Shown here one piece after another: positions 24,000-32,368 of a DNA stretch of 45,687 bases. The stretch's first letter is position 1. Every line of letters begins with the position of its first letter. The translations under genes were made by a program, and so were the position numbers. Under the pieces are notes generated by a model. That model worked only from the letters and a program-made list of their open reading frames with translations. It searched no databases and was not told where the DNA came from. This DNA is from Paracoccus sp. IB05 (GTDB taxonomy: Bacteria; Pseudomonadota; Alphaproteobacteria; Rhodobacterales; Rhodobacteraceae): positions 1 through 45,687 of the forward strand of contig NZ_JAEFCF010000042.1 in the NCBI RefSeq assembly GCF_016405985.1. Reading direction: 5' to 3'.

Positions 24000-25043
24000 A
24001 TGGCCATCAGCGACGCGCATTTCCTCAGGGGCTGGAAAGAGGTGCTGACCGCGTGCAAGCTGAAACCCGGCGAACAGGTGACGGTGCTGACGGGCGACGA
24101 CAGCAACCGCCAGATTGCCTATATTGCCAAGCTGGCAGCCTCGGATCTTGGCGCGGTGGTGACCGAGCTGAACCTGCCGGTGATGAATGGCGAGAAGGCG
24201 CTGTCGCCGGATAAATCCGGCTATGTCGGCAAAACCGCGCTGGAGCTGAACTCGGCGGCGCTCGCCTGCCTGAAGGCGTCCGACCTGGTGATCGACACGT
24301 TGCAACTCTTGTTTTCCAAAGAACAGGAAGAGGTGCTGAAAGGCGGCACCCGCATGTTGCTCGCGGTCGAGCCACCCGAGATCATGATGCGCCAGATCCC
24401 GCGCCCGGAAGATAAGCTCCGCGTGCTGGCGGCGGCAAAGAAGATCGGGCAGGCGAAAGAAATGCACGTGACCTCAGCTGCCGGGACGGATTTCCGCTGC
24501 AGGCTGGGGCAATATCCGGTGCTGACGCAATATGGGCTGGCCGATGAGCCGGGCCGCTGGGATCACTGGCCCTCCTGCTTTTCGGCGCGCTGGCCCGATG
24601 AGGGCAGCGCCGAGGGCACCATCGTGATCGATGAGGGTGACATCATCCTGCCCTTCAAACATTACGCCCGCGAACAGGTCTTCGTGACCATCGAGAAAGG
24701 CATGATCGTCGATATCAAAGGCCGCACCGAGGCCGAATTCATGCGCAAATTCATGGAAAGCTTCAATGATCCGCGTGCCTATGCCATGGCGCATGTCGGC
24801 TGGGGGCTGGAAAACCGCGCACATTGGACGGTGCTGGGCCTTTACAACCCGCAATCGCAGCTCGGCATGGATGCGCGGTCTTTTGCAGGCAATTTCCTCT
24901 GGTCTTCCGGCCCGAATACCGAGGCCGGCGGCGACCGCGACACGCCCTGCCACCTCGATATTCCGCTCCGGAACTGCTCGGTCTCGCTGGATGGTGAGGC
25001 GATGACGATTGACGGCGTGGTGCAACCACCGGACCAGAAGTAA
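24000..25043 (+). CDS. nicX: 2,5-dihydroxypyridine 5,6-dioxygenase family (NicX-like)
   Basis: A 347-residue non-haem Fe(II) extradiol-type dioxygenase that opens dihydroxypyridine rings between C5 and C6; with 2,5-dihydroxypyridine the product is N-formylmaleamate. The similarity to Pseudomonas NicX is high throughout (EPPEIMMRQIPRPEDK, LGQYPVLTQYGLADEPGRW, DTPCHLDIPLRNC). The residues I recall as iron ligands of NicX occur at the same numbers: His265, His318 and Asp320; His189 and Asp312 are also kept. Position 105, a His in NicX as I remember it, is Phe here, so the substrate may differ. The fold is distantly shared with M29 aminopeptidases, which is why automated names may mislead. It lies 27 bases after the flavin reductase gene and 3 bases before pyridoxine 4-oxidase. 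Confidence 0.93.
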   Translation: MAISDAHFLRGWKEVLTACKLKPGEQVTVLTGDDSNRQIAYIAKLAASDLGAVVTELNLPVMNGEKALSPDKSGYVGKTALELNSAALACLKASDLVIDTLQLLFSKEQEEVLKGGTRMLLAVEPPEIMMRQIPRPEDKLRVLAAAKKIGQAKEMHVTSAAGTDFRCRLGQYPVLTQYGLADEPGRWDHWPSCFSARWPDEGSAEGTIVIDEGDIILPFKHYAREQVFVTIEKGMIVDIKGRTEAEFMRKFMESFNDPRAYAMAHVGWGLENRAHWTVLGLYNPQSQLGMDARSFAGNFLWSSGPNTEAGGDRDTPCHLDIPLRNCSVSLDGEAMTIDGVVQPPDQK

Positions 25044-25046
25044 CCC

Positions 25047-26564
25047 ATGCGCTTTGACCTCGCGATTGTCGGTGGCGGCTCTGCCGGCGCCCTGCTGGCG
25101 GCACGGTTGTCGGAAGACCCCACGCGGCAGGTGGTGCTGATCGAGGCCGGGGGCGAACCCACCGACCCCGACATCCTCAATCCGCAGATGTGGCCCGCGA
25201 TCCAGCATCGCGACTATGACTGGGATTACCGCACCACGCCACAGCCAGGGCTTGCCGGGCGCGCTCTCTCCTGGGCACGCGGGCGGGGGCTTGGCGGCTC
25301 GTCGATGCTGCATGCGCTTGGCCATTTCCGGGGCTGCCGCGAGGATTTTGCCACCTGGGAGCAGGCGACCGGCGATCCCCGCTGGTCCTGGGAGGGTCTT
25401 ATGCCTGCGTTTCTCGCCATCGAGGATCATAGCTATGGCGGGGATGGTATCCATGGCAAAGGCGGCCCGATGCCGGTCTGGCTGCCGGGCGAAGAGGTCT
25501 CTCCCCTCGCCCGCGCCTTTATCGAGGCGGGCGCGGGGCTGGGGCTGAAACGCCTGAACGGACATAACACCGGCGCGATGATCGGGGTCACGCCCAATTC
25601 GCTGATGATCCGCAACGGGAAACGCGTGACCACCGCCGAGGCCTGGCTGACGCCCGCCGTTCGGGCGCGCACGAACCTGACACTCCTCACCGGGACACTG
25701 GTGACCCGCCTTATCCTGGCGGGATCGCGCATCACCGCGCTGGAGACCTCTGCGGGCCGGATCGAGGCCGATCAGATCCTCCTCTCCGCAGGCGCGCTCG
25801 AAAGCCCGGCCCTGCTGATGCGCTCCGGCATCGGTCCGGAAGCGGTGCTGGCAGCTGCCGGGATCCCCTGCCAGCTGGCGGTGCCGGAGCTGGGGCGGAA
25901 CCTGATGGACCACCTGCTCGGCGCCGGCAATCTCTATACGGCAAAGCGCCCTGTGGCGCCCTCAAGGCTCCAGCACTCCGAAAGCATGGCCTATATGCGG
26001 GCAGAGGGTTTCACCGCCAACGGCCAGCCGGAAATCGTGGTTGGCTGCGGCGTGGCGCCGATCACCTCCGAAATGTTCGACGCCCCTGCCCAGGGCACCG
26101 CCTACAGCTTGCTGTTCGGGGTCACCCATCCGACCAGCCGGGGCGAGATCCGCGTCACCGGCCCCTCGCCCGGCGATCCGCTGGTGATCGAGCCGCGCTA
26201 TCTTTCAACCGGCAATGACCGTCGCCTCTTCCGCGCGGCGCTGAAAGCCGCCCGCGAGATCGGTGCCAGGCCCGAACTCGACCCCTGGCGCGACCATGAA
26301 ATCCTGCCGGGCCCGGTCTATACGGATGCGGATCTGGATGCCTTTATCGCCCAGGCCGCGATCACCCACCACCATCCGTCCGGCACCTGCCGCATGGGGC
26401 GCGATGCGGGCGCGGTGACCACGCCCGATCTGAGGCTGAACGGCACCGATAATCTTGCGGTGGTCGATGCCTCGGTGCTGCCTGCCCTGACCGCCGGCCC
26501 GATCCATGCCGCCGTCCTGGCCATTGCCGAGACTTTTGCGCGGGGCATCGCCGGAGCAGGCTGA
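25047..26564 (+). CDS. Pyridoxine 4-oxidase (GMC flavoprotein)
   Basis: A 505-residue FAD-dependent GMC oxidoreductase that oxidises the 4-hydroxymethyl of pyridoxine to pyridoxal with O2. The FAD motif is IVGGGSAGALLAARL (7-21). The ARGRGLGGSSMLHALGHFRG region, HNTGAMIGVTPNSL, QHSESMAYMRAE and EIVVGCGVAPI match the Mesorhizobium loti pyridoxine 4-oxidase as I remember it. The active-site His lies in THHHPSGTC. The second position, usually His or Asn in GMC enzymes, is Pro485 here (TAGPIHAA), a peculiarity reported for pyridoxine 4-oxidase. The start at 25047 is 3 bases after the dioxygenase stop. It is the last gene of the plus operon and supplies pyridoxal to the pathway. Confidence 0.92.
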   Translation: MRFDLAIVGGGSAGALLAARLSEDPTRQVVLIEAGGEPTDPDILNPQMWPAIQHRDYDWDYRTTPQPGLAGRALSWARGRGLGGSSMLHALGHFRGCREDFATWEQATGDPRWSWEGLMPAFLAIEDHSYGGDGIHGKGGPMPVWLPGEEVSPLARAFIEAGAGLGLKRLNGHNTGAMIGVTPNSLMIRNGKRVTTAEAWLTPAVRARTNLTLLTGTLVTRLILAGSRITALETSAGRIEADQILLSAGALESPALLMRSGIGPEAVLAAAGIPCQLAVPELGRNLMDHLLGAGNLYTAKRPVAPSRLQHSESMAYMRAEGFTANGQPEIVVGCGVAPITSEMFDAPAQGTAYSLLFGVTHPTSRGEIRVTGPSPGDPLVIEPRYLSTGNDRRLFRAALKAAREIGARPELDPWRDHEILPGPVYTDADLDAFIAQAAITHHHPSGTCRMGRDAGAVTTPDLRLNGTDNLAVVDASVLPALTAGPIHAAVLAIAETFARGIAGAG

Positions 26565-27039
26565 ACACGCCGCCGACCTCGATCCTTATCGCGACAAAGG
26601 CGGACGCGCCCCACGCGCTCCGGTCCCATGGCCGCCACAGGGAAGACCAGGCGCAGCCCCCAGCCTGAAGAACCACCGGCCCCACCAGATCAGCGCAAGC
26701 GGCGCATCCGGCGTCTTTTGACAGACCTTCTCGCCATCCGGGTCACCCGGCAAGGCGAACCTGGACCTGCGCCTTACAAAGAAGGTGCCTTACAAGCTGT
26801 TAAGCCCCGGCATTTGGCGGATCGGGTTCGGGATGAATCGATCCCGATCTGAGGCCCAGACCTTGCCGGTAGAGTTACAGGACGCGAGGCGGCTGAGCTT
26901 CTCAAGCTTTCATGCGTCGATCTCCAAGGCCCCGGCCCCTGCCACCATTGAGGTCTCTTCACCGCAAGAGTCTTTCGGCGCCGGACCGCGATGGTTGCCC
27001 GAACCAGGAGCGCGCCCTGGCCCGGTCTGCCTGAATGCC
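26565..27039. other. 475 bases between convergent operons, no gene seen
   Basis: The two flanking operons converge here. No frame looks coding with confidence; a minus-strand frame near 26815-26880 ends in RDRFIPNPIRQMPGLNSL, which might be a decayed gene tail. A 7-bp inverted repeat with a 6-base loop (26828-26847) may help end transcription. I see no insertion-sequence ends. Confidence 0.45.
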
Positions 27040-28647
27040 TTACCGCCCTGTGATCATCGCAGCGGCCTTTTCGGCCACCATCATCACCGGCGCATTGATA
27101 TTGCCGGAGGTGATATTGGGGAAGACAGAGGCATCGACGACGCGCAGCCCGCGAATGCCATGCACCCGAAGCTCGGCATCGACCACCGACGTTGCCGGAT
27201 CCGGCCCCATCGCGCAACTGCCGCAAAGATGGTAGATGGATCCTCCCTCCTGGCGCAGATGGGCTAGCATCGCCTCATCACTGTCGCATCCGGGGCCGGG
27301 CGTCACCTCTTCTGCCGTGATCGCCCGCAGCGCCGGGGCCTGCATGAACCGACGGATCAGCCGGCTGGCCTCGATCACCTCCTGGCAATCGCGCCCGGTT
27401 GACAGGTAATTCGGCCGGATCAGCGGCGCGGCCAGCGGATCGGCCGAGGCAAGCGAGATGCGCCCCCGGCTGTCGGGGCGACAGGAGTTGAAGGCGAGCA
27501 GAAAACCCGGATAGGGCTCCGGCTCCAGCTTTGCTTTCGTGCTGGCCGGAATGCGGTAGGACATCGGGTTGAAATAAAGCTGGATATTCGGCGCATCGCC
27601 CGCAGACGCGGTGCGAAAGAACCCGCCCGCCTGATTGACGCTGAGCGCGAGCGGGCCTTTGCGGTTCAGCACATAGCGCATCCCCGCCCAGAGCTTGCCC
27701 CACCAGGGCCGCAGCTCGTCATTCAGGGTCGGCACATTCGCGCGGTAATAATAACTTGCGCAGAGATGGTCCTGGAGACCGCCGCCCACCGCAGGCAGCG
27801 CCGCTTTGACCTGGATTCCGTGCTGCGCCAGCTCTGCCGGATCGCCGATCCCCGACAGCATCAGGAGTTTCGGAGACCCGACCGCACCGGCCGAGAGGAT
27901 CACTTCGCGGGCGGCGCTCAGGGTTTCGGTCACGCCATTCGCGCGGATCTCGACCCCGGTCGCGCGCCCGCTGTCATCGATCACGATGCGGGTGACATCC
28001 ACCTTCAGCCGCATCGTCAGATTGGGCCGTTTCAGAGCCGGTTTCAGATAGGTTTTCGAACTGGATTGCCGCCTGCCCCTGCCGATATTCGTCTCATAGA
28101 TCCCGGCGCCTTCAAACTCTGCGCCATTGAAATCGTCGCTGACCGGCAGCTGCAGTTCCCGCGCAGCTTCGATGAACCGGTCGCAGATCGGATGGGTCTG
28201 CCCCTTCATCGGCGTGATACCGACCTTCCCCCGGGAGGAATGCCATTCGGTATCGCCCAGCGGATGGTTTTCCAGCTTTCTGAACCAGGGCAGCACATCA
28301 TCATAGCCCCAGCCGGGGTTGCCCGCATCGCGCCAGTCGTCGAAATCACGCCTTTGTCCGCGCACCCAGATCATCGCATTGATCGAGCCGGATCCGCCCA
28401 GGACCTTTCCGCGCGGCGTATAGATCTTACGCCCCGCCATGCCCGGTTCGGGCTCGGTCGAATACATCCAGTTGGTTTCGGGGTTGAAATAATTGCGCGC
28501 ATATCCCGCCGGCATGTCGAACCAGAAGGACCGGTCCGAGCCGCCCGCTTCCAGCAGCAAGACGCGGGTGGCCGGGTCTTCGCTCAGCCGCGCGGCGAGG
28601 ATGGATCCCGCCGAACCGGCGCCGATGATGATGTAATCGTAAGACAT
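27040..28647 (-). CDS. GMC family oxidoreductase (choline dehydrogenase-like)
   Basis: A 535-residue FAD flavoprotein with the N-terminal IIIGAGSAGSILAARLSED, the GMC signature around KVLGGSGSINAMIWVRG, and the active-site His in YHLCGSCAMG. It keeps the usual Asn in the second catalytic position (TSGNINAP), unlike the pyridoxine oxidase to the left. The family oxidises primary alcohols, including choline, polyethylene glycol and long-chain alcohols. It follows the enolase-superfamily gene by 2 bases and is the last gene of a three-gene minus-strand operon headed by an AldA-like aldehyde dehydrogenase. An alcohol-to-aldehyde-to-acid sequence is likely, but the substrate is not identifiable. 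Confidence 0.9.
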   Translation of the reverse strand: MSYDYIIIGAGSAGSILAARLSEDPATRVLLLEAGGSDRSFWFDMPAGYARNYFNPETNWMYSTEPEPGMAGRKIYTPRGKVLGGSGSINAMIWVRGQRRDFDDWRDAGNPGWGYDDVLPWFRKLENHPLGDTEWHSSRGKVGITPMKGQTHPICDRFIEAARELQLPVSDDFNGAEFEGAGIYETNIGRGRRQSSSKTYLKPALKRPNLTMRLKVDVTRIVIDDSGRATGVEIRANGVTETLSAAREVILSAGAVGSPKLLMLSGIGDPAELAQHGIQVKAALPAVGGGLQDHLCASYYYRANVPTLNDELRPWWGKLWAGMRYVLNRKGPLALSVNQAGGFFRTASAGDAPNIQLYFNPMSYRIPASTKAKLEPEPYPGFLLAFNSCRPDSRGRISLASADPLAAPLIRPNYLSTGRDCQEVIEASRLIRRFMQAPALRAITAEEVTPGPGCDSDEAMLAHLRQEGGSIYHLCGSCAMGPDPATSVVDAELRVHGIRGLRVVDASVFPNITSGNINAPVMMVAEKAAAMITGR

Positions 28648-28649
28648 GA

Positions 28650-29888
28650 TCAGGCCTTTGCGGGCGGTTCTTTCCAGGACGTGTCGGATTGCGCTTTGAA
28701 ATCATGCGGGGTTTCCCACATGGAAAGGTGCAGGCGCTTGTCACTATAGGGGGAATGCGCCTCGATCACCTCACGGTTCAGGGTGATGCCAAGGCCGGGC
28801 TTCTCCGACGGGATGATCCAGCCGTCAGACCAGGTCAGCCCTTCCTCCAGCACCTCGGCATGGAAGCCATCCCAGCGGCGGATGCTTTCCTGCACAAGGA
28901 AATTCGGCGTGGCGGTCGCCAGCTGCACAGAGGCCGCAGCCCCCACCGGCCCGTTATAGAGATGCGGTGCGATCTGGGCGTAATGCACCTCGGCCAAAGC
29001 CGCGACCTTCTTGCCTTCCAGAATGCCGCCGACGCGGCCAAGGTTCATCTGCAGGATCGAGGCGCCATTGTTGCGCAAGAGATCGTGGAATTCGTATTTC
29101 GTGGTCAGCCGCTCACCGGCGGCAATCGGGATCGTGGTCTGCCCGGCGACGCGGCCCATGGCCTCGCTCTGCCCGGGCGGCACGGGTTCTTCGAACCACA
29201 AAGGATCATATTGCTCCAGCCGCCGCGCCAGACGGATCGCACCGGAAACCGTCATCTGGCCATGGGTACCGAACAGAAGATCGCAGCGGTTCCCCACCGC
29301 CTCGCGGATACGCCGGCAGAAGGTTTCCGAACGGTCCATGTCTTCCAAAGACAGCTGATGCCCGCCCATCACGGTATAAGGCCCGGCGGGGTCGAATTTC
29401 AGCGCCGTGAAACCCTGTTCCATATATTCCAGCGCGCAATCGACGCTGAGTTCGATATTGCTGTAATCGTGTTCGCCACGCGCGTTCTTCGGATAAAGAT
29501 AGCTGTAAGAGCGCAGCTTTTCATGCACCCGACCGCCGATCAGCTCATAGACCGGCTTGCCCGCCGCCTTGCCGATAATATCCCAACAGGCCATTTCCAG
29601 GCCCGAGACGATGCCCATCATCGTCAGATCAGGGCGCTGCGTGAATCCGCTGGAATAGGCGCGGCGGAAGAATTTCTCGACATGATGCGGGTCCTCGCCG
29701 TCCAGCAGCCGGTCAAACACATCCTGGATCGCCGGGACCATGACCTTGGGGTGGAAGGTCGCGGCATAGACCTCGCCCACGCCCTCGATCCCGTCATCGG
29801 TGCGCAGGGTGACAAAAATCCAGTACATACCGCCGATATGGGGCGGCGGCACGGCGACTATATCGGTTTTAACGGATACGAGTTTCAT
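28650..29888 (-). CDS. Mandelate racemase/muconate lactonizing (enolase superfamily) protein
   Basis: A 412-residue enolase-superfamily protein with the capping domain and TIM barrel, closest in style to acid-sugar dehydratases. Lys in FTALKFDPAG, Glu in WFEEPVPP, Glu in AAGERLTTKYEF and His in APHLYNGPVG are in place. The first metal ligand, Asp in the usual VDxHG/VDANG position, is Gly in LLFGTHGQM. This may be a subfamily feature with another ligand or a changed chemistry. AGGAG lies 7 bases before the start. It lies 10 bases after the aldehyde dehydrogenase gene and 2 bases before the GMC gene. Dehydration of an aldonate or aldarate is the default role. Confidence 0.88.
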   Translation of the reverse strand: MKLVSVKTDIVAVPPPHIGGMYWIFVTLRTDDGIEGVGEVYAATFHPKVMVPAIQDVFDRLLDGEDPHHVEKFFRRAYSSGFTQRPDLTMMGIVSGLEMACWDIIGKAAGKPVYELIGGRVHEKLRSYSYLYPKNARGEHDYSNIELSVDCALEYMEQGFTALKFDPAGPYTVMGGHQLSLEDMDRSETFCRRIREAVGNRCDLLFGTHGQMTVSGAIRLARRLEQYDPLWFEEPVPPGQSEAMGRVAGQTTIPIAAGERLTTKYEFHDLLRNNGASILQMNLGRVGGILEGKKVAALAEVHYAQIAPHLYNGPVGAAASVQLATATPNFLVQESIRRWDGFHAEVLEEGLTWSDGWIIPSEKPGLGITLNREVIEAHSPYSDKRLHLSMWETPHDFKAQSDTSWKEPPAKA

Positions 29889-29898
29889 AAGCCGCTCC

Positions 29899-31323
29899 TC
29901 ACCAGCTCTGGATCACAAGGCGGGTCTGGGTGAAATCCAGCATCCCGTGTTTGCCGTCATCCCCGCCAAGGCCCGAGCGTTTCCAGCCCGAATGGTAGCC
30001 CTGATAGGGGTCTGCGGGGGTGCGGTTGATATAGACCTCGCCCGCTTCGATATTGTTCGCGACCATCATCGCCTTGCGGTAATTCTCGGTATAAATGACC
30101 GAGGACAGACCGAACTGATGGTCATTGGCCATCTCAAGCGCATCTTCGGTCGTCTGATAGCGCAGCACCGGCAGGACAGGGCCGAAGACCTCTTCCTGCA
30201 CGATCTCCATCTCCTGGCGGCAATTCGTCAAGAGCGTGGCCGGGTAGAACCAGCCCGGCCCTTCGGGAATGACCCCGCCGCATTCCAGCTTTGCCCCGTC
30301 ATCAATGGCGCGGCTGACCATCTGATGGATGTTCACCCGGGAATTCTGGTTGATCAGCGGCCCCATCACCGAGGGCTCGCGCATCCGGTCGCCGAATTTA
30401 CGCGCTGCCATATGGCTGCGCAGCAGATCGACAAACCGATCATGCACGCTGTCCTGCACATAGACCCGTTCGATCGCAGTGCAGAGCTGGCCGCAATGGG
30501 TGGTGCGCGACGCGACCACCGCCGCGGCTGCTTTTTCCAGATCGGCATCCGCCTCGATGATCGCGGGCGTCTTACCGCCCAGCTCCAGCGAGGATTTCGC
30601 GATATTGACCTGGCTGTATTCCAGCACCTTGCGGCCCGCACCGACGCTGCCGGTCAGGGTGATCATGCCAACCCTCGGATGGGTGCAGACCGTCTGCGCC
30701 ACCTGATGCGTCATCGCGATGATGTTGATTGCGCCCGCCGGAAAGCCGCAATCTTTCACCGCCCGCGCCACTTCCAGCGCCGAAGACGGCGTGTTGTTCG
30801 AAGGCCGCGCCACCACGGTATTGCCCGCAATCAGCGCCGGGGCGATTTTGCGCATCAGCGTATAGATCGGGTAATTGAACGGGATCAGCGCCGCGACGAC
30901 GCCAATCGGCTCGCGCTGCAAAAGCAGGTTCTCATCAGGGCTGTCCGAGGGGATGATTTCCCCCTCGATCCGCCGCGCCCATTCGGCATGGTAGCGCGTC
31001 AGCTCGGCGGCGTAAAAGACCTCACCGGTCGCATCCTCAAGGCTTTTTCCGGATTCCAGCGCCAGCACCGCGCCGATCCGGTCCTTACGCGCGACCAGCA
31101 TATCGGCCAGGGCCCGCAGATGCCCGGCCCGCTCGACCGAGGTCAGACGCCGCCAGCCGCGCTGTGCATGGGCCGCCGCCTCTACGCCTGCCCGCGCCTC
31201 GGCGGCGGTGGCGGCGGTGACATGCGCGATCTGCTGACCAGTGGCCGGGTTCAGCACTGCGATCAGCTCTTCGCCATCCGATGTCAGGAAGTCATTATTG
31301 ACGAAGTTGCGGTCGATCCGCAT
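29899..31323 (-). CDS. Aldehyde dehydrogenase, AldA (lactaldehyde/glycolaldehyde) type
   Basis: A 474-residue NAD-dependent aldehyde dehydrogenase. The catalytic Cys is in THCGQLCTAIERVY, the general base Glu is in LELGGKTPAI, and the cofactor loop is TLTGSVGAGRKV. Segments such as AEWARRIEGEIIPSDSPDEN and YHSGWKRSGLGGDDGKHG closely follow E. coli AldA, which oxidises lactaldehyde and glycolaldehyde. GGAG stands upstream of the start. It is the first gene of the minus operon and diverges from an IclR regulator, with two palindromes between them. With a sugar-acid dehydratase-like enzyme it suggests breakdown of a sugar, sugar acid or short glycol. Confidence 0.92.
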   Translation of the reverse strand: MRIDRNFVNNDFLTSDGEELIAVLNPATGQQIAHVTAATAAEARAGVEAAAHAQRGWRRLTSVERAGHLRALADMLVARKDRIGAVLALESGKSLEDATGEVFYAAELTRYHAEWARRIEGEIIPSDSPDENLLLQREPIGVVAALIPFNYPIYTLMRKIAPALIAGNTVVARPSNNTPSSALEVARAVKDCGFPAGAINIIAMTHQVAQTVCTHPRVGMITLTGSVGAGRKVLEYSQVNIAKSSLELGGKTPAIIEADADLEKAAAAVVASRTTHCGQLCTAIERVYVQDSVHDRFVDLLRSHMAARKFGDRMREPSVMGPLINQNSRVNIHQMVSRAIDDGAKLECGGVIPEGPGWFYPATLLTNCRQEMEIVQEEVFGPVLPVLRYQTTEDALEMANDHQFGLSSVIYTENYRKAMMVANNIEAGEVYINRTPADPYQGYHSGWKRSGLGGDDGKHGMLDFTQTRLVIQSW

Positions 31324-31385
31324 GGCGTTCTCCGGTCCGATTTCGGCCAGGACCAGAGGCCAGACGCATCAGCCTGTCAATAAAT

Positions 31386-31419
31386 TTCCATATCAGGAAT
31401 AAATATTCCATATATGGAA
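31386..31419. promoter_or_regulatory. Tandem 14-bp palindromes, likely IclR operator
   Basis: TTCCATATATGGAA (31406-31419) is a perfect palindrome. TTCCATATCAGGAA (31386-31399) matches it at 12 of 14 positions. The two begin exactly 20 bases apart, about two helical turns, inside an AT-rich stretch between the divergent aldehyde dehydrogenase and IclR genes. IclR-family dimers of dimers bind such paired sites, so this is probably the operator of the adjacent regulator and controls both directions. Confidence 0.65.
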
Positions 31420-31441
31420 AAAATATCCGCCCCCCTTGCCG

Positions 31442-32248
31442 ATGAGCGCGTTGAACATGACAGATCCCGGAAAGCCTGATGCCGCGAAACGCGATTTCGT
31501 GAAAACCGCCGCCCCTGCCATTGACGGCACAGTGGCTGTGCTTGACGTGCTCTCGGCCTCGCCCTGGCCGCTGCAACTCTCGGAAATCTGCGAGAAGACC
31601 GGCATCGCCCAGGCCACGGCGCACAGGATCATCCATGCGATGCTCAGCCACCGGCTGATCGCGCCCGCCCCCGGCCGGCGCAAGACCTATATGCCCGGCT
31701 CGCGGCTGTTCCAGCTTGCCTCGGCGGTGTTCGCCCGCCAGCCCTTTGTGCCGCATTTCTACCCCATCGCCGAGATCCTGAAGAACGAGATCCACCGCTC
31801 GATCTTCCTCAGCCTGCCGATCGGCAATCAGGTGGTGATCCTTGCGCGGCTGGATGCGCCGGCCAGCACGGCCTTCAATGCCTATGTCGGGCGCACCATG
31901 CCGATGCATCTTTCGGCCTCCGGCAAGGCGATCCTTGCCGCCCGCCCGCTGGAAGATCAGCTCACCTATCTGCGCGATGAGGGCCTTGCCGCGCCCGGCA
32001 TGGCGGCCGATCTGCCGGCGCTGGCCCAGGACCTGCAACGTTCGGCGCGGCTTGGCTATGCGGTCAGCCTTAACGAGATCCAGCTTGATGTCGGCTGCGT
32101 CGCCGCACCCGTGGTGAACGGGCGCGGTGAGCCAGTCGCAGCCATCAGCGCCTGTTTCACCGGCGAGGCGCTGAGCCTGCAAAGCGCGCGGGTCTATTCG
32201 AAAAACGTCGTCCAGGCAGCGCGCCAGCTTTCCTCGCATATCCTCTGA
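31442..32248 (+). CDS. IclR family transcriptional regulator
   Basis: A 268-residue regulator. The N-terminal winged helix (AVLDVLSASPWPLQLSEICEKTG, then QATAHRIIHAML) binds DNA. The C-terminal GAF-like effector domain contains GRTMPMHLSASGKAILAA and the LNEIQLDVGCVAAPV segment typical of IclR sensors. I chose the ATG at 31442; TTG 31436 and ATG 31457 are alternatives because no clear ribosome-binding site decides. It diverges from the aldehyde dehydrogenase operon across a region with two palindromes and precedes the lyase operon in the same direction, so it could control both. Confidence 0.9.
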   Translation: MSALNMTDPGKPDAAKRDFVKTAAPAIDGTVAVLDVLSASPWPLQLSEICEKTGIAQATAHRIIHAMLSHRLIAPAPGRRKTYMPGSRLFQLASAVFARQPFVPHFYPIAEILKNEIHRSIFLSLPIGNQVVILARLDAPASTAFNAYVGRTMPMHLSASGKAILAARPLEDQLTYLRDEGLAAPGMAADLPALAQDLQRSARLGYAVSLNEIQLDVGCVAAPVVNGRGEPVAAISACFTGEALSLQSARVYSKNVVQAARQLSSHIL

Positions 32249-32368
32249 GCTGAAATACCGCTTTCTCCCCAAGTCATGACTTTTTGGAATGACCCTGGCG
32301 GAATAGTCGTTTGTTCACTGCCAAGAAATCGACTTTCCTGATCGCCATCGTGGGGGAGAACCCGATTC

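Noticed and set aside
24000-25043. Reading this gene as an M29-type leucyl aminopeptidase
   Set aside because: The fold is distantly related, but the NicX iron ligands and whole-length similarity to dihydroxypyridine dioxygenase are far better support.
26565-27039. Short frames between the convergent operons that could be transposase remnants
   Set aside because: No inverted-repeat ends, no DDE-type motif, and only a few residues look protein-like, so a mobile element cannot be supported.
32296-32325. A possible sigma54 promoter before the lyase gene (TGGCGGAATAG...)
   Set aside because: The GG and GC elements are not at the required spacing and the -12 element lacks GC.
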